64,000 nt of DNA from Pohlia nutans (Eukaryota > Streptophyta > Bryopsida > Bryales > Mniaceae): assembly GCA_022496805.1 (NCBI GenBank), contig CM040101.1, positions 10,170,501 through 10,234,500 on the forward strand. The letters run 5' to 3'. The translations under genes and the position numbers were made by a program. The notes under the pieces are model-generated. The model had not been told where the DNA came from, searched no databases, and saw only the letters and a list, made by a program, of their open reading frames with translations. This document shows, one piece after another, positions 1 to 25,099 of this stretch; positions within the stretch are counted from its first letter, which is position 1; each line of letters begins with the position of its first letter.

Positions 1-1300
1 AAGCCTACAATTCACACGACACCAAAATAATTAAATTATTTGCCACAACTTGTACGGACATGCAACGAGGGTACATAAGCAGTTAAAGATTTTGTGTTGA
101 GTGAGCAACAAAGCCTCATGCGTTCAAGATCATCAGTCTGAGCATATGATTACATAGTGTGGCCTTCTGTTGTAAATTTGTAATCATGAGATTGAGATGA
201 ATTCATTTCTCAATTACTTTCAAGAGGTCAACCTGTTGAGCAAATACTTAAACCACATACTCAAAGTGGTTAGGGGTAACAGCATTGACAAATGGCCTCA
301 GCAATTTCCAACTGACAAACAAAGTTAGTGGGTTTACAAATTTAAGTTTTACATTCTTTGACATTACAACTTTTTTAATTTCTCGGTTCAATTTCAGTTG
401 ATGATTGACTGACGGACTTATCAGTACTGAACCAACAGTTATTATTCAACATCGTAATAAAGAAAAATGACCTGAATGAAAAAATGTCCGAGGGATGCCT
501 GACATATAACATTCTTAAAAACAAATGAAAGTGCATTTTTTTTACTTTGAGAATGGGTATTCTATCAGAGTGTTGCAATCTAGAAAATTGCCAAGATTGC
601 ATCCTTTAATTTGCAAACTACAGTCAACATCTAGAGGTTCCAGCTGGCAAAGATTGGTTGACTTTCTAAACTTGAATTCTATAAAATGAACGTTCTTCTA
701 CTGTCATACATACAACTTTTTGCTATGTTAATAATGGCAAGATAACAAACCAACATACAAAACTTAACTCAATGCTTGATAATGAAAACTAAAATGATGA
801 ATTTGGATGCAACAAAGAAAAAAGTTACAAAGGTCTAGGTCAACTTCAAATTGACAACGAATGGGAATGTTGTGACATTGATATGGTGTCTAAGAAAAGT
901 AATATCCCATGTAAACATGGTTGTCATTATTGTCAGATGGAGAATTCAAGTGGAAGTCAACCCTATTATATATGTCACATAGAGCTCTCGTCCATCACCG
1001 GTTGCGGGACCGGTTGAGAATATTGGGGATAATTTAGAATATCAATGCAATATTAAGAATATTTTCAACATATTTTTAGGGCTTCGTCTTGTACATGACC
1101 AATTGTCTTGTTACTAAGTGCCAAAGTCACAAGAATTTGCCTTGGTTGATCAATCATTATCGATAATCTTACATGTAAAGATTCATTCAAAAATCACTTA
1201 CCCCTCCGAACTTCCAGTAACCCCTCATGTACAAAAAGGTACCATTACTCCATGTATCACTTCCCGGATTTACATATAACCCAACTCCTCTTCTCAAATA
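1..1300. other. Intergenic, AT-rich, no gene recognised
   Basis: No coding region with splice-consistent structure or a recognisable motif was found. Short open frames here have no family resemblance. The stretch around 1015-1080, with repeated AATATT-rich words, resembles degenerate AT-rich sequence near 19.3 kb and 49.75 kb, so it may be old transposon debris. Confidence 0.5.
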
Positions 1301-1303
1301 CTA

Positions 1304-2117
1304 ACTCCCTTTGTTTTGAATTGACTGTCCTAGTTTTTGGCGTGTTTTAACTCAACACTTTCACTGTCTCAACACTTAAAAAATGGTCTATCTTTATTAC
1401 TAGTATGTAGTTTTTGAGTCTCTCTCATTGTCCGCCTTGTTTGAAGTGAACATGGCACAAGTTTAACCCCTAAATGCCTACAGCCCTCTCCAAATTCGGC
1501 AGTTTTGCAAAGATGCATTATAAAATGCAACTTAGAGGGATATTTTGAACTTGATATATGAATAAAAGTTGTACATTATGAATTTTAGATTCTATCCATA
1601 CGGTTAGATCTATGATTGCTATTACCAATAATTTTGTATAAAATTTGAAACGTGAAATTCAAAATTATTTTGTAATTCAATTACGAATAAGATATTGACA
1701 ATCTACGGATGAATTTTTTTTGTGCTTGGTTGAAATGTAATACTCTAAGTGTAGTGATTTTTGGAGATTTTTTGGTTGCTTAATTATATGAGTTGACTTT
1801 TTTTAGAACACTTTTACACTGAAATCTTCAAGATTTTGGGTGAATCACTACAACATGAAATGAGGCATAAAAATTTCATAAATCATCCCCTTTCTAATCG
1901 GATCACATATGTATGAAGCTAACTTCCCATAGAATCTACAGTAAAAATTCCACACTGCTAAAGGTGCATGGCGGATGAGAAATTATGGATGAAATCTGTA
2001 CATCGTCCAAAAAATGGACGCTTAGGCAGTTAGGGGTTAAGTATAAAACATATGACAATTGTGTCCAGGAAAAAAATGCCATATAAACTAGGACAAATCA
2101 TTTCCAAATAGAGGAAG
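1304..2117. mobile_element. Stowaway-like MITE, split by a TTAA element
   Basis: The outer parts (about 1304-1466 and 2037-2117) match the element at 10350-10603 and, in reverse, the one at 31844-32096. Ends resemble the plant Stowaway terminus CTCCCTCCGTTT next to TA. The middle, 1467-2036, is a separate TTAA-flanked element inserted later. A second, more decayed relative follows at about 2180-2340. Confidence 0.7.
1467..2036 (+). mobile_element. TTAA-570 family MITE, copy 1
   Basis: A 570-bp non-coding element flanked by TTAA on both sides (1463-1466 and 2037-2040). The left end CCCCTAAATGCCTA and the inverted right end CCCCTAACTGCCTAA match. The interior is shared with copies at 27063, 33060, 47051 (inverted) and 47869 (inverted, truncated). 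It interrupts a Stowaway-like element, so it is the younger insertion. Confidence 0.8.
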
Positions 2118-3037
2118 TAGTTGCATGTTGTCACCTACATATTAGAACTCCTAAAGAGATTTATAATTATGTACGTAAGTGTAGCTCGAAAAATGATCTA
2201 TCACTCTATCTTGAATAGTGATATTAATGTAGTTTTTGTGTCACTCCTCATAGTCTGCTCCATTTGAGGTATAAAACATAGGACAATCATGTCAGAAAAA
2301 AAAGAAATGCCAAAAACTAGGACAATTATTTGGAGCAGGTCACGCCTGTTGTCAACTACAGATTAGAACTCCGCAATGAAAGAGATTATGTACGTGAAGC
2401 TCAACAGTGAAGACCCGTGTGCAAGCTGACCCTGAGTCTCCTGCATGCCTTGCAAGCTAAGAAATGATTTACCAAAGCTCATTAAAGAAGTAAGGCCAAT
2501 AGCCATGGCATGAGAGTGCGGCAGGCAGGCGGGCAGGGAGCTCATAATTGATGTCACGAGGACTGAAAACGTCCAGTCGCAGAGTCATGAGTCCAACACA
2601 GTCCAGTACCGTGGCCAAGAGTAATGAGCCAAGTTTCAACGGCAATCAGCAACAAGACAGTGATTATTATTAATATAATTGTTAGAACTAGCAAGGTAGC
2701 CTGGCCGGTGATGAACTTACCCATTGATACAGGCCGAGTGAGTGGACGTAAATTATAGAGGACTTCTCATAATACGAAAGAAGTTAGAGACGACGACGTC
2801 ACCCACTCAGACATCACATCAGAATAATTAATAGAGAGATCGAGGTTGCATGAACCGGCGCGCGCGGGGTGATATCAATAGATCATTCTGCACTCCAGCA
2901 GCCATCTGATCATTCATTCATTTGATCATTCTGCAGTCGTCGTCCTCGCTGCGCATTCTGCTTTGACCTCGTCCGTGAGTCAGTCCATCTCGAGCTCACT
3001 TACCTTGCACGCCTGAAGCCTCACTTACCTTGCACGG

Positions 3038-3068
<31 letters not shown>

Positions 3069-3069
3069 A
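3038..3069. repeat. (CAGC)n microsatellite
   Basis: About eight uninterrupted units of CAGC lie roughly 450 bp upstream of the carboxypeptidase start codon, in its promoter region. Confidence 0.9.
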
Positions 3070-3465
3070 ACTTTACGTACGCCAGTCTTTCTTGGTTTGG
3101 CATTCTTTTGCTTCTTGGTTCATCTTTTTTTCCTTTTTTGGCAAAGTCGTCATGTCTTGATCAATCCAGAGAGTGACTTATATAGTCGGTTTCACGAGCT
3201 GGAAAATAATAAGCTTCTGTTTTGGTTGTCGAGTGAATGATTCTTGGTGTTGGAGTGAATGATTCGATCATAGCGATGGAGAAATTAGAGCTGGCGGTGG
3301 GGGTTGTGTGGGTGCAGGCTACAATATTCATAAGTATGTCAAATGCAGCAGAAAGTTTACATGATTTCGTTCTGTCGTTCTGCAGCAGTGAAGACCGGTG
3401 GATATCTATATAGACCTCAATGATCGAATTGACGCTCGCTGTGCGTTTGAGTTCCAAGCGTGCAA

Positions 3466-3476
3466 TTTGTATAATA
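3466..3476 (+). promoter_or_regulatory. Possible TATA-like element of the carboxypeptidase gene
   Basis: The AT-rich word GTATAATAAAC lies about 40 bp before the start codon at 3516. That is close for a TATA box upstream of a leader, so it is only a weak candidate. Confidence 0.2.
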
Positions 3477-3515
3477 AACTCTCAGCTTCTGTAGAAGATT
3501 AATTAGTCGGAGAAG

Positions 3516-6500
3516 ATGAGAAAGATGGGGTATTATTATCATTATAATTCCTGCTGCAGAAGAGGATTCTTGTTGTTGCTGGCCGCACTGTGTTGTGTGG
3601 TGGTGTGGAGTGTGGACGGAGCAGACCCGTCGCAGAGAGTGGGAGCTTTACCGGGCCAACCTGCAGTGGCGTTCCAGCAATACGCGGGATACGTGACGGT
3701 ACACCAAAGCAAAGGCCGCGCTCTGTTCTACTGGTTCGTCGAAGCAGACCACAAGAAAGCTTCCTCGCTTCCCATCTCGTTCTGGTTCAATGGAGGTAAC
3801 TCGTCAAACATCATTCATACTGTCAAAGATGAATTCATTAATTCTACACACTGAAGAAACAAACTCACTGCACATATATATCCCTTAGAAAATGACCATC
3901 ATTTTGATCTTTTTCTTGCCTAATCGGAAAAAAACTCACTGCATATATATAAATATCCCTTAGAACATGGTTTTTGTCATACTCAGAGGTTCGGGACTGA
4001 GATGTTGAAATATATTTATAAGCGGTGTGATGGGGATTGCTGTACCTGACAGAAGAAGCAATTAATATGTGCATTTATATTTATAACCAACTTGGCTATA
4101 TAGGTTGTATCATTGTTGACTGTGGATTTTGTTTGTTTGTTGGAGGATGAAAGGTCGCAGTTTGGTGGTTCTATTGATATTCTGCTGTCAGTGAGTAGCG
4201 TAGGAGTGATGTGAGTAAGAGCGGTACAAGAGAAAATTAATTATTTTAATGGTAGACGATTGTTGTACATTCAGGGCCTGGATGTTCATCAATAGGAGCA
4301 GGTGCCATGTCGGAATTGGGTCCTTTCTTCAATAAAAATGAAGGCGCTGGACTGGTGCGCAACAAACATGCCTGGAACAAAGGTAACTTCACCACTTTTC
4401 AAACTATCAATCTTCTGACTAATCCATTTGACTGACATAATTTCAGCTTTAGTCGAATCACACTCCACAGCTTAATTTGTACATATAACAATTTATATGA
4501 CAAATTTTAACAAAAAAAATGTAATTAACTCACCGAAGCAAATCCACCTTGCCTATGTTTCCCCCCTTTCCATAACAGAGTTACAAGTTCCATTTCTACT
4601 TATCCCTGGGGATTCCTTCTTGATTTCTTTGATTCAAGTTTCAAAAACAACTGAAGAGAATGACCAGGAACGAGTTTGGTTTGTGATGAGTCAAACGGAC
4701 ATTCTGGTTTGTTCAAGAATATACATATTGTTATTAAGAAACACTGAGAGGATCCAGAGGTTTAACCCGGGTCTAAAAGTCATGACTGTGCTAAGAGTGG
4801 AGGTTAATGAGGAAAGTTATTAGCCCTCTTCTTACTCTATTTCTTGGGAGGCTAACTGCCACGATGGAAATATAAGCAAGGTGGATAAATTTTCTTTTTA
4901 GAGCTTTAAAAAAACAATTGAAAAATTGAACGTGGTTCCAATTGATTGTGGCATGGACAGCTTCGAACATTGTCTTCGTGGACTCGCCAGTAGGAGTTGG
5001 GTACTCGTATTCAAACACATCCTCGGACTACGACTACTTAGACGATGAACTCACAGGTATGTCGGCGAATCCATTCTTGATAGAAATGAAAAGAATTCAG
5101 TGCAATTGCTTTAACTTACTTATCCACAGAAAGCAATCAGAAGCTCCTGAAGGCTGACATAATAAATTCAAATGATTTTCCGACTCTGTACTAAGCTTTG
5201 AAAAAATCTTACAGTTTCATGGTCTTTGATTAATAATTGATTCATGGGTCCATGTGGGTTGCAGCTGTTGATGCTTTAGCATTCCTGGTGGGATGGTTTA
5301 AGAAGTTTCCCGAGTATCAGAAGAACGAGGTCTATCTTCTCGGTGAGAGCTACGCAGGTATTAAACGTTACTCTCATGCCACCTCAGCAGTGTAATTAAT
5401 TGTTATAAATATTGTTAAACTATCTGTTTTCAAAAGGTTTGGAACTTAAATTATTTCCATCTGCTGTGGAGTGTGATTGCTTTAGGTCACTATGCACCCA
5501 ATCTAGCGCAGAAAATCCTCCTTCACAACCAAAAGATCCCTCAAGAACACAAGATCAATCTCAAAGGTTTCCTGGTACGTTGAATTATTCCTCATCTAGT
5601 CACATCAATCTAAACTTATGCATGTGAGGGGAAGGGAACCCATTCAGTTGTTTTGAGAGGTATCCATTATTTCATTGGAGGTTTTGTATTTTTGACAAAA
5701 GCTACATCAATAGTGAATGTGAAACTTTTTGTAGGTTGCTACTTGAAAAGGTCTGATATGGGTTCCAAAAACGATTCTCACTAAAAACAGTCATTTATTA
5801 CTCATTTAATGTGTGTTAGAAATGCCGTCTATAACACCGTGTATGTAGCTGCAGCCTTGCCGTCTATAACACCATGTAATTTTGTAATTTTCTAATATTT
5901 TTTTCATTACCAAAAGGACAAATGTTTTCTAAAATTTGGAGAGTCCTGGAAAGGGTACCCATATCAGACATAGCTTGTTTTGTTGTGTATCTTATCGCCA
6001 TTTTTGAACCTCTTAGTAAATTGAATACCATTAATTACGAATTATTGATGTCTAAGCAGTACGGTCGAGAATACGGTCCCAATCAAAAACATAAATTACT
6101 TTTGAACCACAACTATTGCATTTACGATGGACCTCTTCATTGACTGTGATAGAACCTATTTCTTACAAGTCCCTTTTTTTTTCACAATTGCTTAGAATGA
6201 CATTGTGAGAACATCATTTTTATAGAACAACATTTCAATGTCGTTCGGACTAGTTGGAATGACATTGAAATGTTGTACCAATGCGGTAGAATGTCATTAC
6301 AAATGTTGTTCTAAACTTCTTACAAACCCACATTGATATGTTTAATGAATTCATACACTTGCATTGGAAATGGGTGGATTTTCAATCCGTGAATGATGAT
6401 GTGGGGAATTCATGAATGGAATGTTAATATGGCAGATAGGGAACCCGTGGACGGATTCGTACTACGATAACAAGGGCGCGGTGGATTTCTGGTACCACCA

Positions 6501-9500
6501 TTCGTTGATCTCGGATGAGACGTACAATGAGATTCAGAAGAGCTGCGATTACCGCGTGGAGCCGGCCGTGGGCTTCTCCACCAGCGCCGCCTGCCGCAAC
6601 GCCGCCAACCATGCCTCCAACCTCGAAATGGCCGAAATCGATGCGTACAACATCTATGCTGGCAACTGCAACTCCGCCAGCATCGTCAATGATTCCTCCG
6701 TCACCACTGCCACCAAAAAGGTCAGTAAGCAGAAACTCCCTCAAGTGCACCCTTTTTATTTTTATAGCTAATTAAATTATTTTTCTCTGAAAAACATAAT
6801 TTTGTATTGGAATAAAACTCTCATGAATGCTCTGAAAATATTGCACTGGAATGAACCCTCATGGCTCTGATGATATTGCATTGGACTTTGCTTTATTGCT
6901 CTGAACATATAATTACAACGAGTTTCGATTTTATTGCTCTGAAAATATTGAATTGGAATTCTCTGTTTTGCTCTGAACATGTTGCACTGGAATGAACCTT
7001 TTTGGCTCTGAAGATATTGCGTTGGATTTAGCTTTATTGCTCTGAAAATATTACATTGGAATTGACTTTTTTGCTCTGAAATGGACCTTTTCTACTTTGA
7101 AAGTATAGCATTGGAATTAGCTTTTTTTGCTTTGAAAGTATTGCATTGTGGAACTAAGTTTGTTGCTCTGAAAGTATTGCATTGGAATTCATTTTTAGCT
7201 CTGAAAATATTGCACTGGAATAGACCTTTTTTGCTTTGAAAGTATTGCATTGGAATGAGCTTTTTTTCTTTGAAAATATTGCATTGGAATTCGATTTTTG
7301 GCTCTGTAAATGTTGCATAGGAATTAAGTGGCTGTAAATGTAGAGGATACTCTTTCTGTCACTTCTAGAAAATTTAACCAATATTCATGTAGGAGTGTGC
7401 TTTAATTGAGAGATCACTTCGGTAACTACAAGAGCCAAGAAATTCTTGAGACCAAATTTTTAGTATCTTTTTGAGAAAGACTTCAGCGATTTCATCCACT
7501 TTTTTGCCCATTTTAAAAAAAAAGTAGCCACTCCCAAAGTCAATTAAGATTCTGGCAAAAATTCGCCAAATTGTTTCTTTTGGCTGGGGTCAGAATTAAT
7601 CCTCTCCACCTTCGTGCCAAATGTTAGTTCACAGGAATTGATTACTTAATTTGCCTGACCGTTGCAATTGCAGAAAAGGCCTAGTTTCTTTCTGGGTTTG
7701 AAAGACTCCAACTTCTGTGGCCCTGACACAACGACGCCATACCTCAACTTGCCTGAAGTGAAAGCTGCCCTTCATGCACGACCCAACATCAACTGGACTG
7801 AATGCAGGTACACTTTCAGTTGTCAAATTCATGACCTAAATCTCTTTTCAACAGCTAGCAAGGGAACATGAATACTGACTTGTAATTATGATATTGATGT
7901 CTGAGCCCTAATAAATGTTCATGTGACTGTGCAGTCTGCTTATCAACAGTCAATACAGTGTGACGAGTGTGGTGCAGTCCATGCTGCCTGTTTATCGGTA
8001 CCTTCTTACACAGGGTCTCAAAATCTGGATTTACAGGTACCCCACATGCCCAGCTAGCTCATCTTATCCCTAAAGGACAAACGATTCATGGTTTTAAAAA
8101 TGACAAATTCAATGGACCGTATTGTGAAAAAACATAATCCAAATTTTATGTCACCAAGAACATTGCATGTGTTGGTCAACAAACTAATTAATTTGAAACT
8201 GCACATAAAATGTACTCAAAATGCTAAAGAAACACATGAGGCCAAATTTGGGTTAATTTCTTGATTTATGAAGCCACATTGTGCTTTTAAGCGCTTGCAA
8301 GATATTACTGCAGTTGCAACCATACATGTAAACTCTGCAAACTAAATATGCGAAGGTGAAAAAATATGATATTAATTATTGTAAATTTTGTTGTTGCAGT
8401 GGAGATATCGATGGTGTAGTGCCGACAACAGGAACAAGGTATTGGTTGAGAGAGCTCGACTTAACTGTAGAAGTGCCGTGGTATCCATGGAATCACTCCA
8501 CTCAGGTATGAATATATTACACTGACAGAGCTTTGATTCCCACTTTCTTCCTTTCATTTTCTACAAAGGATGTTGAAATTAGACTAGGCGAATAACATTT
8601 GGGTCACTTTAAGCGTTGTGACATGTATAGCGTACAATTTTCAAGAGAGATCACTTTGGGTACAAGAGCCAGATTTGATGAGATCAAATTTGTATCACTA
8701 TGTATGATTTTCTTATACAAGAGTGATGATATCAAGTTTTTATCGCTATGATTTTCTTGTACAAGAGTGGTAGGTTGTAGAGCACCATTTAATGACAATA
8801 GACAACCCCATTTCCATTCAAAGATTAGTGACCATTAGTCATGCTTACACTAGTTGATATTAAATTCAACCAAGTGAAAAAATAAATGAGTAAGTTGATG
8901 TTGGCAATACTAGCATAACATTCTTGAAGGAGGTCCTTAGTGTGTTGAGGAATTATAGCTCTAGAGTACTTAGCACTTTAGAAGTTCATTTCAAGATTTC
9001 ATCAAGTGCCTTTGCTAGGGTATTTCCGGTGTTGTTCAAGGTTGTCATGTCAGACACTTTTTTCAACTTGATGTCATATTAGATGTTAGACATCGCGGTC
9101 TAATTAGACGAGTGTCAAATTACATGTTAGACAAGTTGGATGAAATATTCCCAAGTATTCTAGAATATTCTAAAAATTTGATAGACGGGGAAGTTTCTTT
9201 GACGTCTTTGATGTTGTGTTTGATACTTTGGCTAGTGGTTGAGTAAGACAACCCTAATGTTGTTACACTTAAAAAGGGACTTGACCAGCATTGTTCAAGA
9301 ATGTTATGAAAAGTTGTATATATAGATGGGATCAGGTCCCTGATGGTTTGAGTATCCTTTGTCTTACATACATAACATTATTATTGTAATCAATTTAGCT
9401 AGAATGTCTTCATCACAAACTTGACAAGTCATGTTTTTACAATGTTTTTCGTATGTTGTTGAGATGAATCAGGGTGATTACGTTCAACACAAGATAACAA

Positions 9501-9936
9501 TATGTTAATTGTAGAAACATTGTACGAAGGACATACTACAACCATGCAATTTTCATCTTGATGTTTTTTGCATGTTTGTAATACATCCTTCGTACATTAT
9601 TTCTACAACAAACATATTGTTATCATGTATCGAACGTAATCACCCCTGTTCATCTCAACAACATACAAAAAACACCGCAAAAACATGACTTGCCAAGTTT
9701 GTGATGTTTGGTGAGTAGTGTAGCTGAGTCATGTACTAAGGATGACCTTTTGACAATTGCTTAATAATATGATGCACATGATGGAATGGCAGGTTGGAGG
9801 ATGGACGCAAGTTTACAAGGGATTGACATTTGTAACAGTGCGAGATGCGGGTCACATGGTCCCAGCAGACAAACCATCGCAAGCCTTGCAAGTGTTTAGA
9901 AGATTTCTGGCTGGGAAACCGCTCCCCAGTTTCTAG
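3516..9936 (+). CDS. Serine carboxypeptidase-like protein, secreted (10 exons, 478 aa)
   Basis: Secretory or vacuolar serine carboxypeptidase (peptidase family S10). Exons by hand: 3516-3795, 4275-4382, 4961-5056, 5265-5357, 5486-5574, 6436-6720, 7674-7807, 7935-8036, 8400-8505, 9793-9936; all introns are GT...AG, phases agree, total 1437 bp. Residues about 17-36 form a hydrophobic signal peptide ([13 protein letters not shown]). The substrate-binding NGGPGCSS motif is split by intron 1. The catalytic triad appears complete: Ser190 in GESYAG, Asp400 in SGDIDG, His452 in DAGHMVP. Length is normal for plant SCPL enzymes. The HYAPNL and IGNPWTD regions suggest the hydrolase-like (carboxypeptidase II) clade rather than acyltransferases, but this is not proven. 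Introns 5, 6, 8 and 9 carry transposons or tandem repeats. The ATG is the first one and gives the signal peptide. Confidence 0.93.
5751..5969 (+). mobile_element. MITE with GTCTGATATGGGT ends, copy 1 (carboxypeptidase intron 5)
   Basis: Inverted ends GTCTGATATGGGT at the left and GGGTACCCATATCAGAC at the right enclose about 220 bp. Related sequences lie in two introns of the Fe-SOD gene (56717-56944, and 58054-58245 inverted). Confidence 0.65.
6227..6276. repeat. Inverted repeat in carboxypeptidase intron 5
   Basis: Arms ACAACATTTCAATGTC (6227-6242) and GACATTGAAATGTTGT (6261-6276) are perfectly complementary with an 18-nt loop. A decayed third copy of the arm lies at about 6290-6315. Confidence 0.85.
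6785..7330 (+). repeat. Minisatellite, ~40-bp unit, in carboxypeptidase intron 6
   Basis: At least a dozen imperfect units built on GCTCTGAAAATATTGCATTG plus a T-rich spacer fill most of the 5' half of intron 6. Unit length varies from about 37 to 48 bp, so copies have drifted. Confidence 0.85.
8067..8262 (+). mobile_element. TTAA-230 family MITE, decayed copy (carboxypeptidase intron 8)
   Basis: Related to the intact copy at 14235-14466: it starts with TTATCCCTAAAGGAC and shares the interior about losing and gaining the same words, but the right end is truncated. Confidence 0.6.
9411..9706. mobile_element. Foldback (near-palindromic) element in carboxypeptidase intron 9
   Basis: The ends CATCACAAACTTGACAAGTC and GACTTGCCAAGTTTGTGATG are inverted copies, and the complementarity continues inward (for example GATTACGTTC with GAACGTAATC and the CATTGTACGAAGGA region with TCCTTCGTACATTA). 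Nearly all of the 296 bp can pair with itself. Confidence 0.8.
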
Positions 9937-10171
9937 CTCGCTCAATCGTCGTTCATTTGCAACGCGCGGTGCCCAGATTTTCAACAAGTACCTAGACTCT
10001 CAAAGAGAATGATTGATTGTTGAGGAAAGTGGAACAAATATTTGCAACAGTAGTTTAATTTCAGTTCGCTAGAGGCCATGGAGTTTCAAATCAGTGAGAT
10101 TATTCATGTGCATCATGAATCATTCTCACTACTTTGAAATTGACATGTGAGACGATGCTGTTTGTTTGGTC

Positions 10172-10177
10172 AATAAA
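10172..10177 (+). terminator. Candidate poly(A) signal of the carboxypeptidase gene
   Basis: AATAAA lies about 235 bp beyond the stop codon, on the coding strand, in T-rich sequence. Confidence 0.4.
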
Positions 10178-10349
10178 ATTTGAAACCCTTCTTTCTGAAT
10201 CCTGTCATGGCTCTTTTTTGGTGCACTTTTCACATTCATTTGCATACATGTGCACATTTACTAAAAGCGGTGTTTTATGTTGTGTATTTTCTTTGCCATG
10301 CATCAAATCTTCAAGCTTCAAGCATTGCAAGCTGCGTGTATATGTTCTA

Positions 10350-10603
10350 TCCCCTCCGTTTCTTAATAAGAGTCCACTTTTTTGGCATGTTTCAACTTGA
10401 CGTTTCTTTTGCCAAAAAAAGTCATCTCAATACCCAGTAAATGGGCTATCTTTAATAGTAGTATGTAGTTTTTGTGTCATTCTCATTGTCCGCACTGTTT
10501 GAAGTGGATAGTGCTCACATTTTGAAGTATAAAATATAGGACAAAAAGCTAACTAGGAAAAAAAATGCCAAATACGTGGACTCTTATTATAAAACAGAGG
10601 GAG
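10350..10603. mobile_element. Stowaway-like MITE
   Basis: The left end TCCCCTCCGTTTCTTAATAA is preceded by TA (10348-10349) and the inverted right end TATAAAACAGAGGGAG is followed by TA (10604-10605). This fits the plant Stowaway (Tc1/mariner) terminus. The element is uninterrupted and acts as the empty-site reference for the split copy at 1304-2117. Confidence 0.8.
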
Positions 10604-10619
10604 TACATCATAACCTTCT

Positions 10620-11946
10620 CCTCAGGAGTTGAGGGCATCGCAAAGGATGACACAACATAGCATGACTCAATATCCAAATTCATTTTATGTAGAGTCTTGA
10701 GTTTATCTTAGCAAAGAGATACCAAATGCTACATGCATTAGCCATTCCTCGAGTACCGTGCATGCTCTTTATGATGAATGTCAAACTTTTAAGTATTGTT
10801 TTAAGTGCCATGTGCACTAGAGAAGGGTGCATAACGTTCTCTAGAGGGGTACTGTTGTGTGCACTAAAGAAGAGTGCCTAGAAATCACAAGCATCTCGGA
10901 GGATCTACAATAACTTCAGCTGGGCTAAGCAACGAAGGTTGGAGAGTTGAACTATTTTATTAGTACTTTACACTGTAGCTGCACTGTAGAAAAAGGGCAT
11001 GCTCCAACAAGGGCTGCTGAATGTTATGTGGATCCTCACAATTGTTACAATGTGCATCCAAAGTTGCAATTACAAAAAGAGAACTAACTTCGATTGATAC
11101 CTTTTTATGTATTGGTGTCTTAGGGTCTATTCACTTCAAGGTCCCACATCTCAAAGCTTTGTGCACTAAGAATGACACTAGAACTATGTACAGCAATGAT
11201 TTCGTTTTAGGCATTTAAATGCCAAAAAGCACCAAAAATAATTGGTGTGCACCAAGCCTTAAGGAAAAATTTGAAGAATAAATGGATGAAGATGCCAGAT
11301 TGTTCCAATTTTGGAAAATAAATCAGAGAAACTCAAGAGCTACATTCTTAAAAAAAATGAAATTTTGCCCATACTAAGGTATAAACGTTATAAATATTTG
11401 TACAGGATCAATTATAAATACAAAACAAAGAGATCCCTCAACTCAAATTTTTGAACCCCACTTTGAATTCAATACTTTAACCATCAAAGTTTCAATAGTT
11501 TTGAATCAAACAAACTAAGATTTCATGCACAGAATTCAAAACTTTTTGAGGTAAAGGACAACTCTAATATCCCACCAATGATGTAGGCCAAGCCTAATTT
11601 CCCCAAATTCATCTCACTATGCTCCCTTGACTGTTGTGTAATTCATGCCTTGCAAATAAGTTCTACAACTAAAAAATGCACAAACATCTTCCAAAATTGT
11701 TGTACAAAACATCTTACAAACAAGTCACACTGTTGTAAAATCTGCCAGATAGAAGACAGACTCACTCCTATTAGAGCTAGCAATGTCCAAAACCAATTCA
11801 TGAGTCAAATTACAGAAGAGTTAGTATGTCGGTGTCACCATAGATTCCATATTCTGCACTTTTTTTAACCCAGTGCATGATGTCGGTGGAAAATACCCAG
11901 TGCACGGTGTCGGTGGAAAATTAATACCCGGTTGAAGAGACCAGGG
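10620..11946. other. Intergenic between two convergent genes
   Basis: No coding region recognised. The right part must hold the 3' untranslated end of the receptor kinase on the minus strand. No clear repeat was recognised from 10620 to 11880. Confidence 0.4.
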
Positions 11947-25038
<13,092 letters not shown>

Positions 25039-25099
25039 CGTTCGATCTCAATCAAAAGTTCAATAGCCTCACTTGCGAGCTTGACTTTCTGTTCCAGCG

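Noticed and set aside
6424..6750. Open frame of 108 codons on the minus strand with Gly/Val-rich product
   Set aside because: It is the antisense of carboxypeptidase exon 6, which has strong family motifs; the frame is a by-product of GC-rich codon usage.
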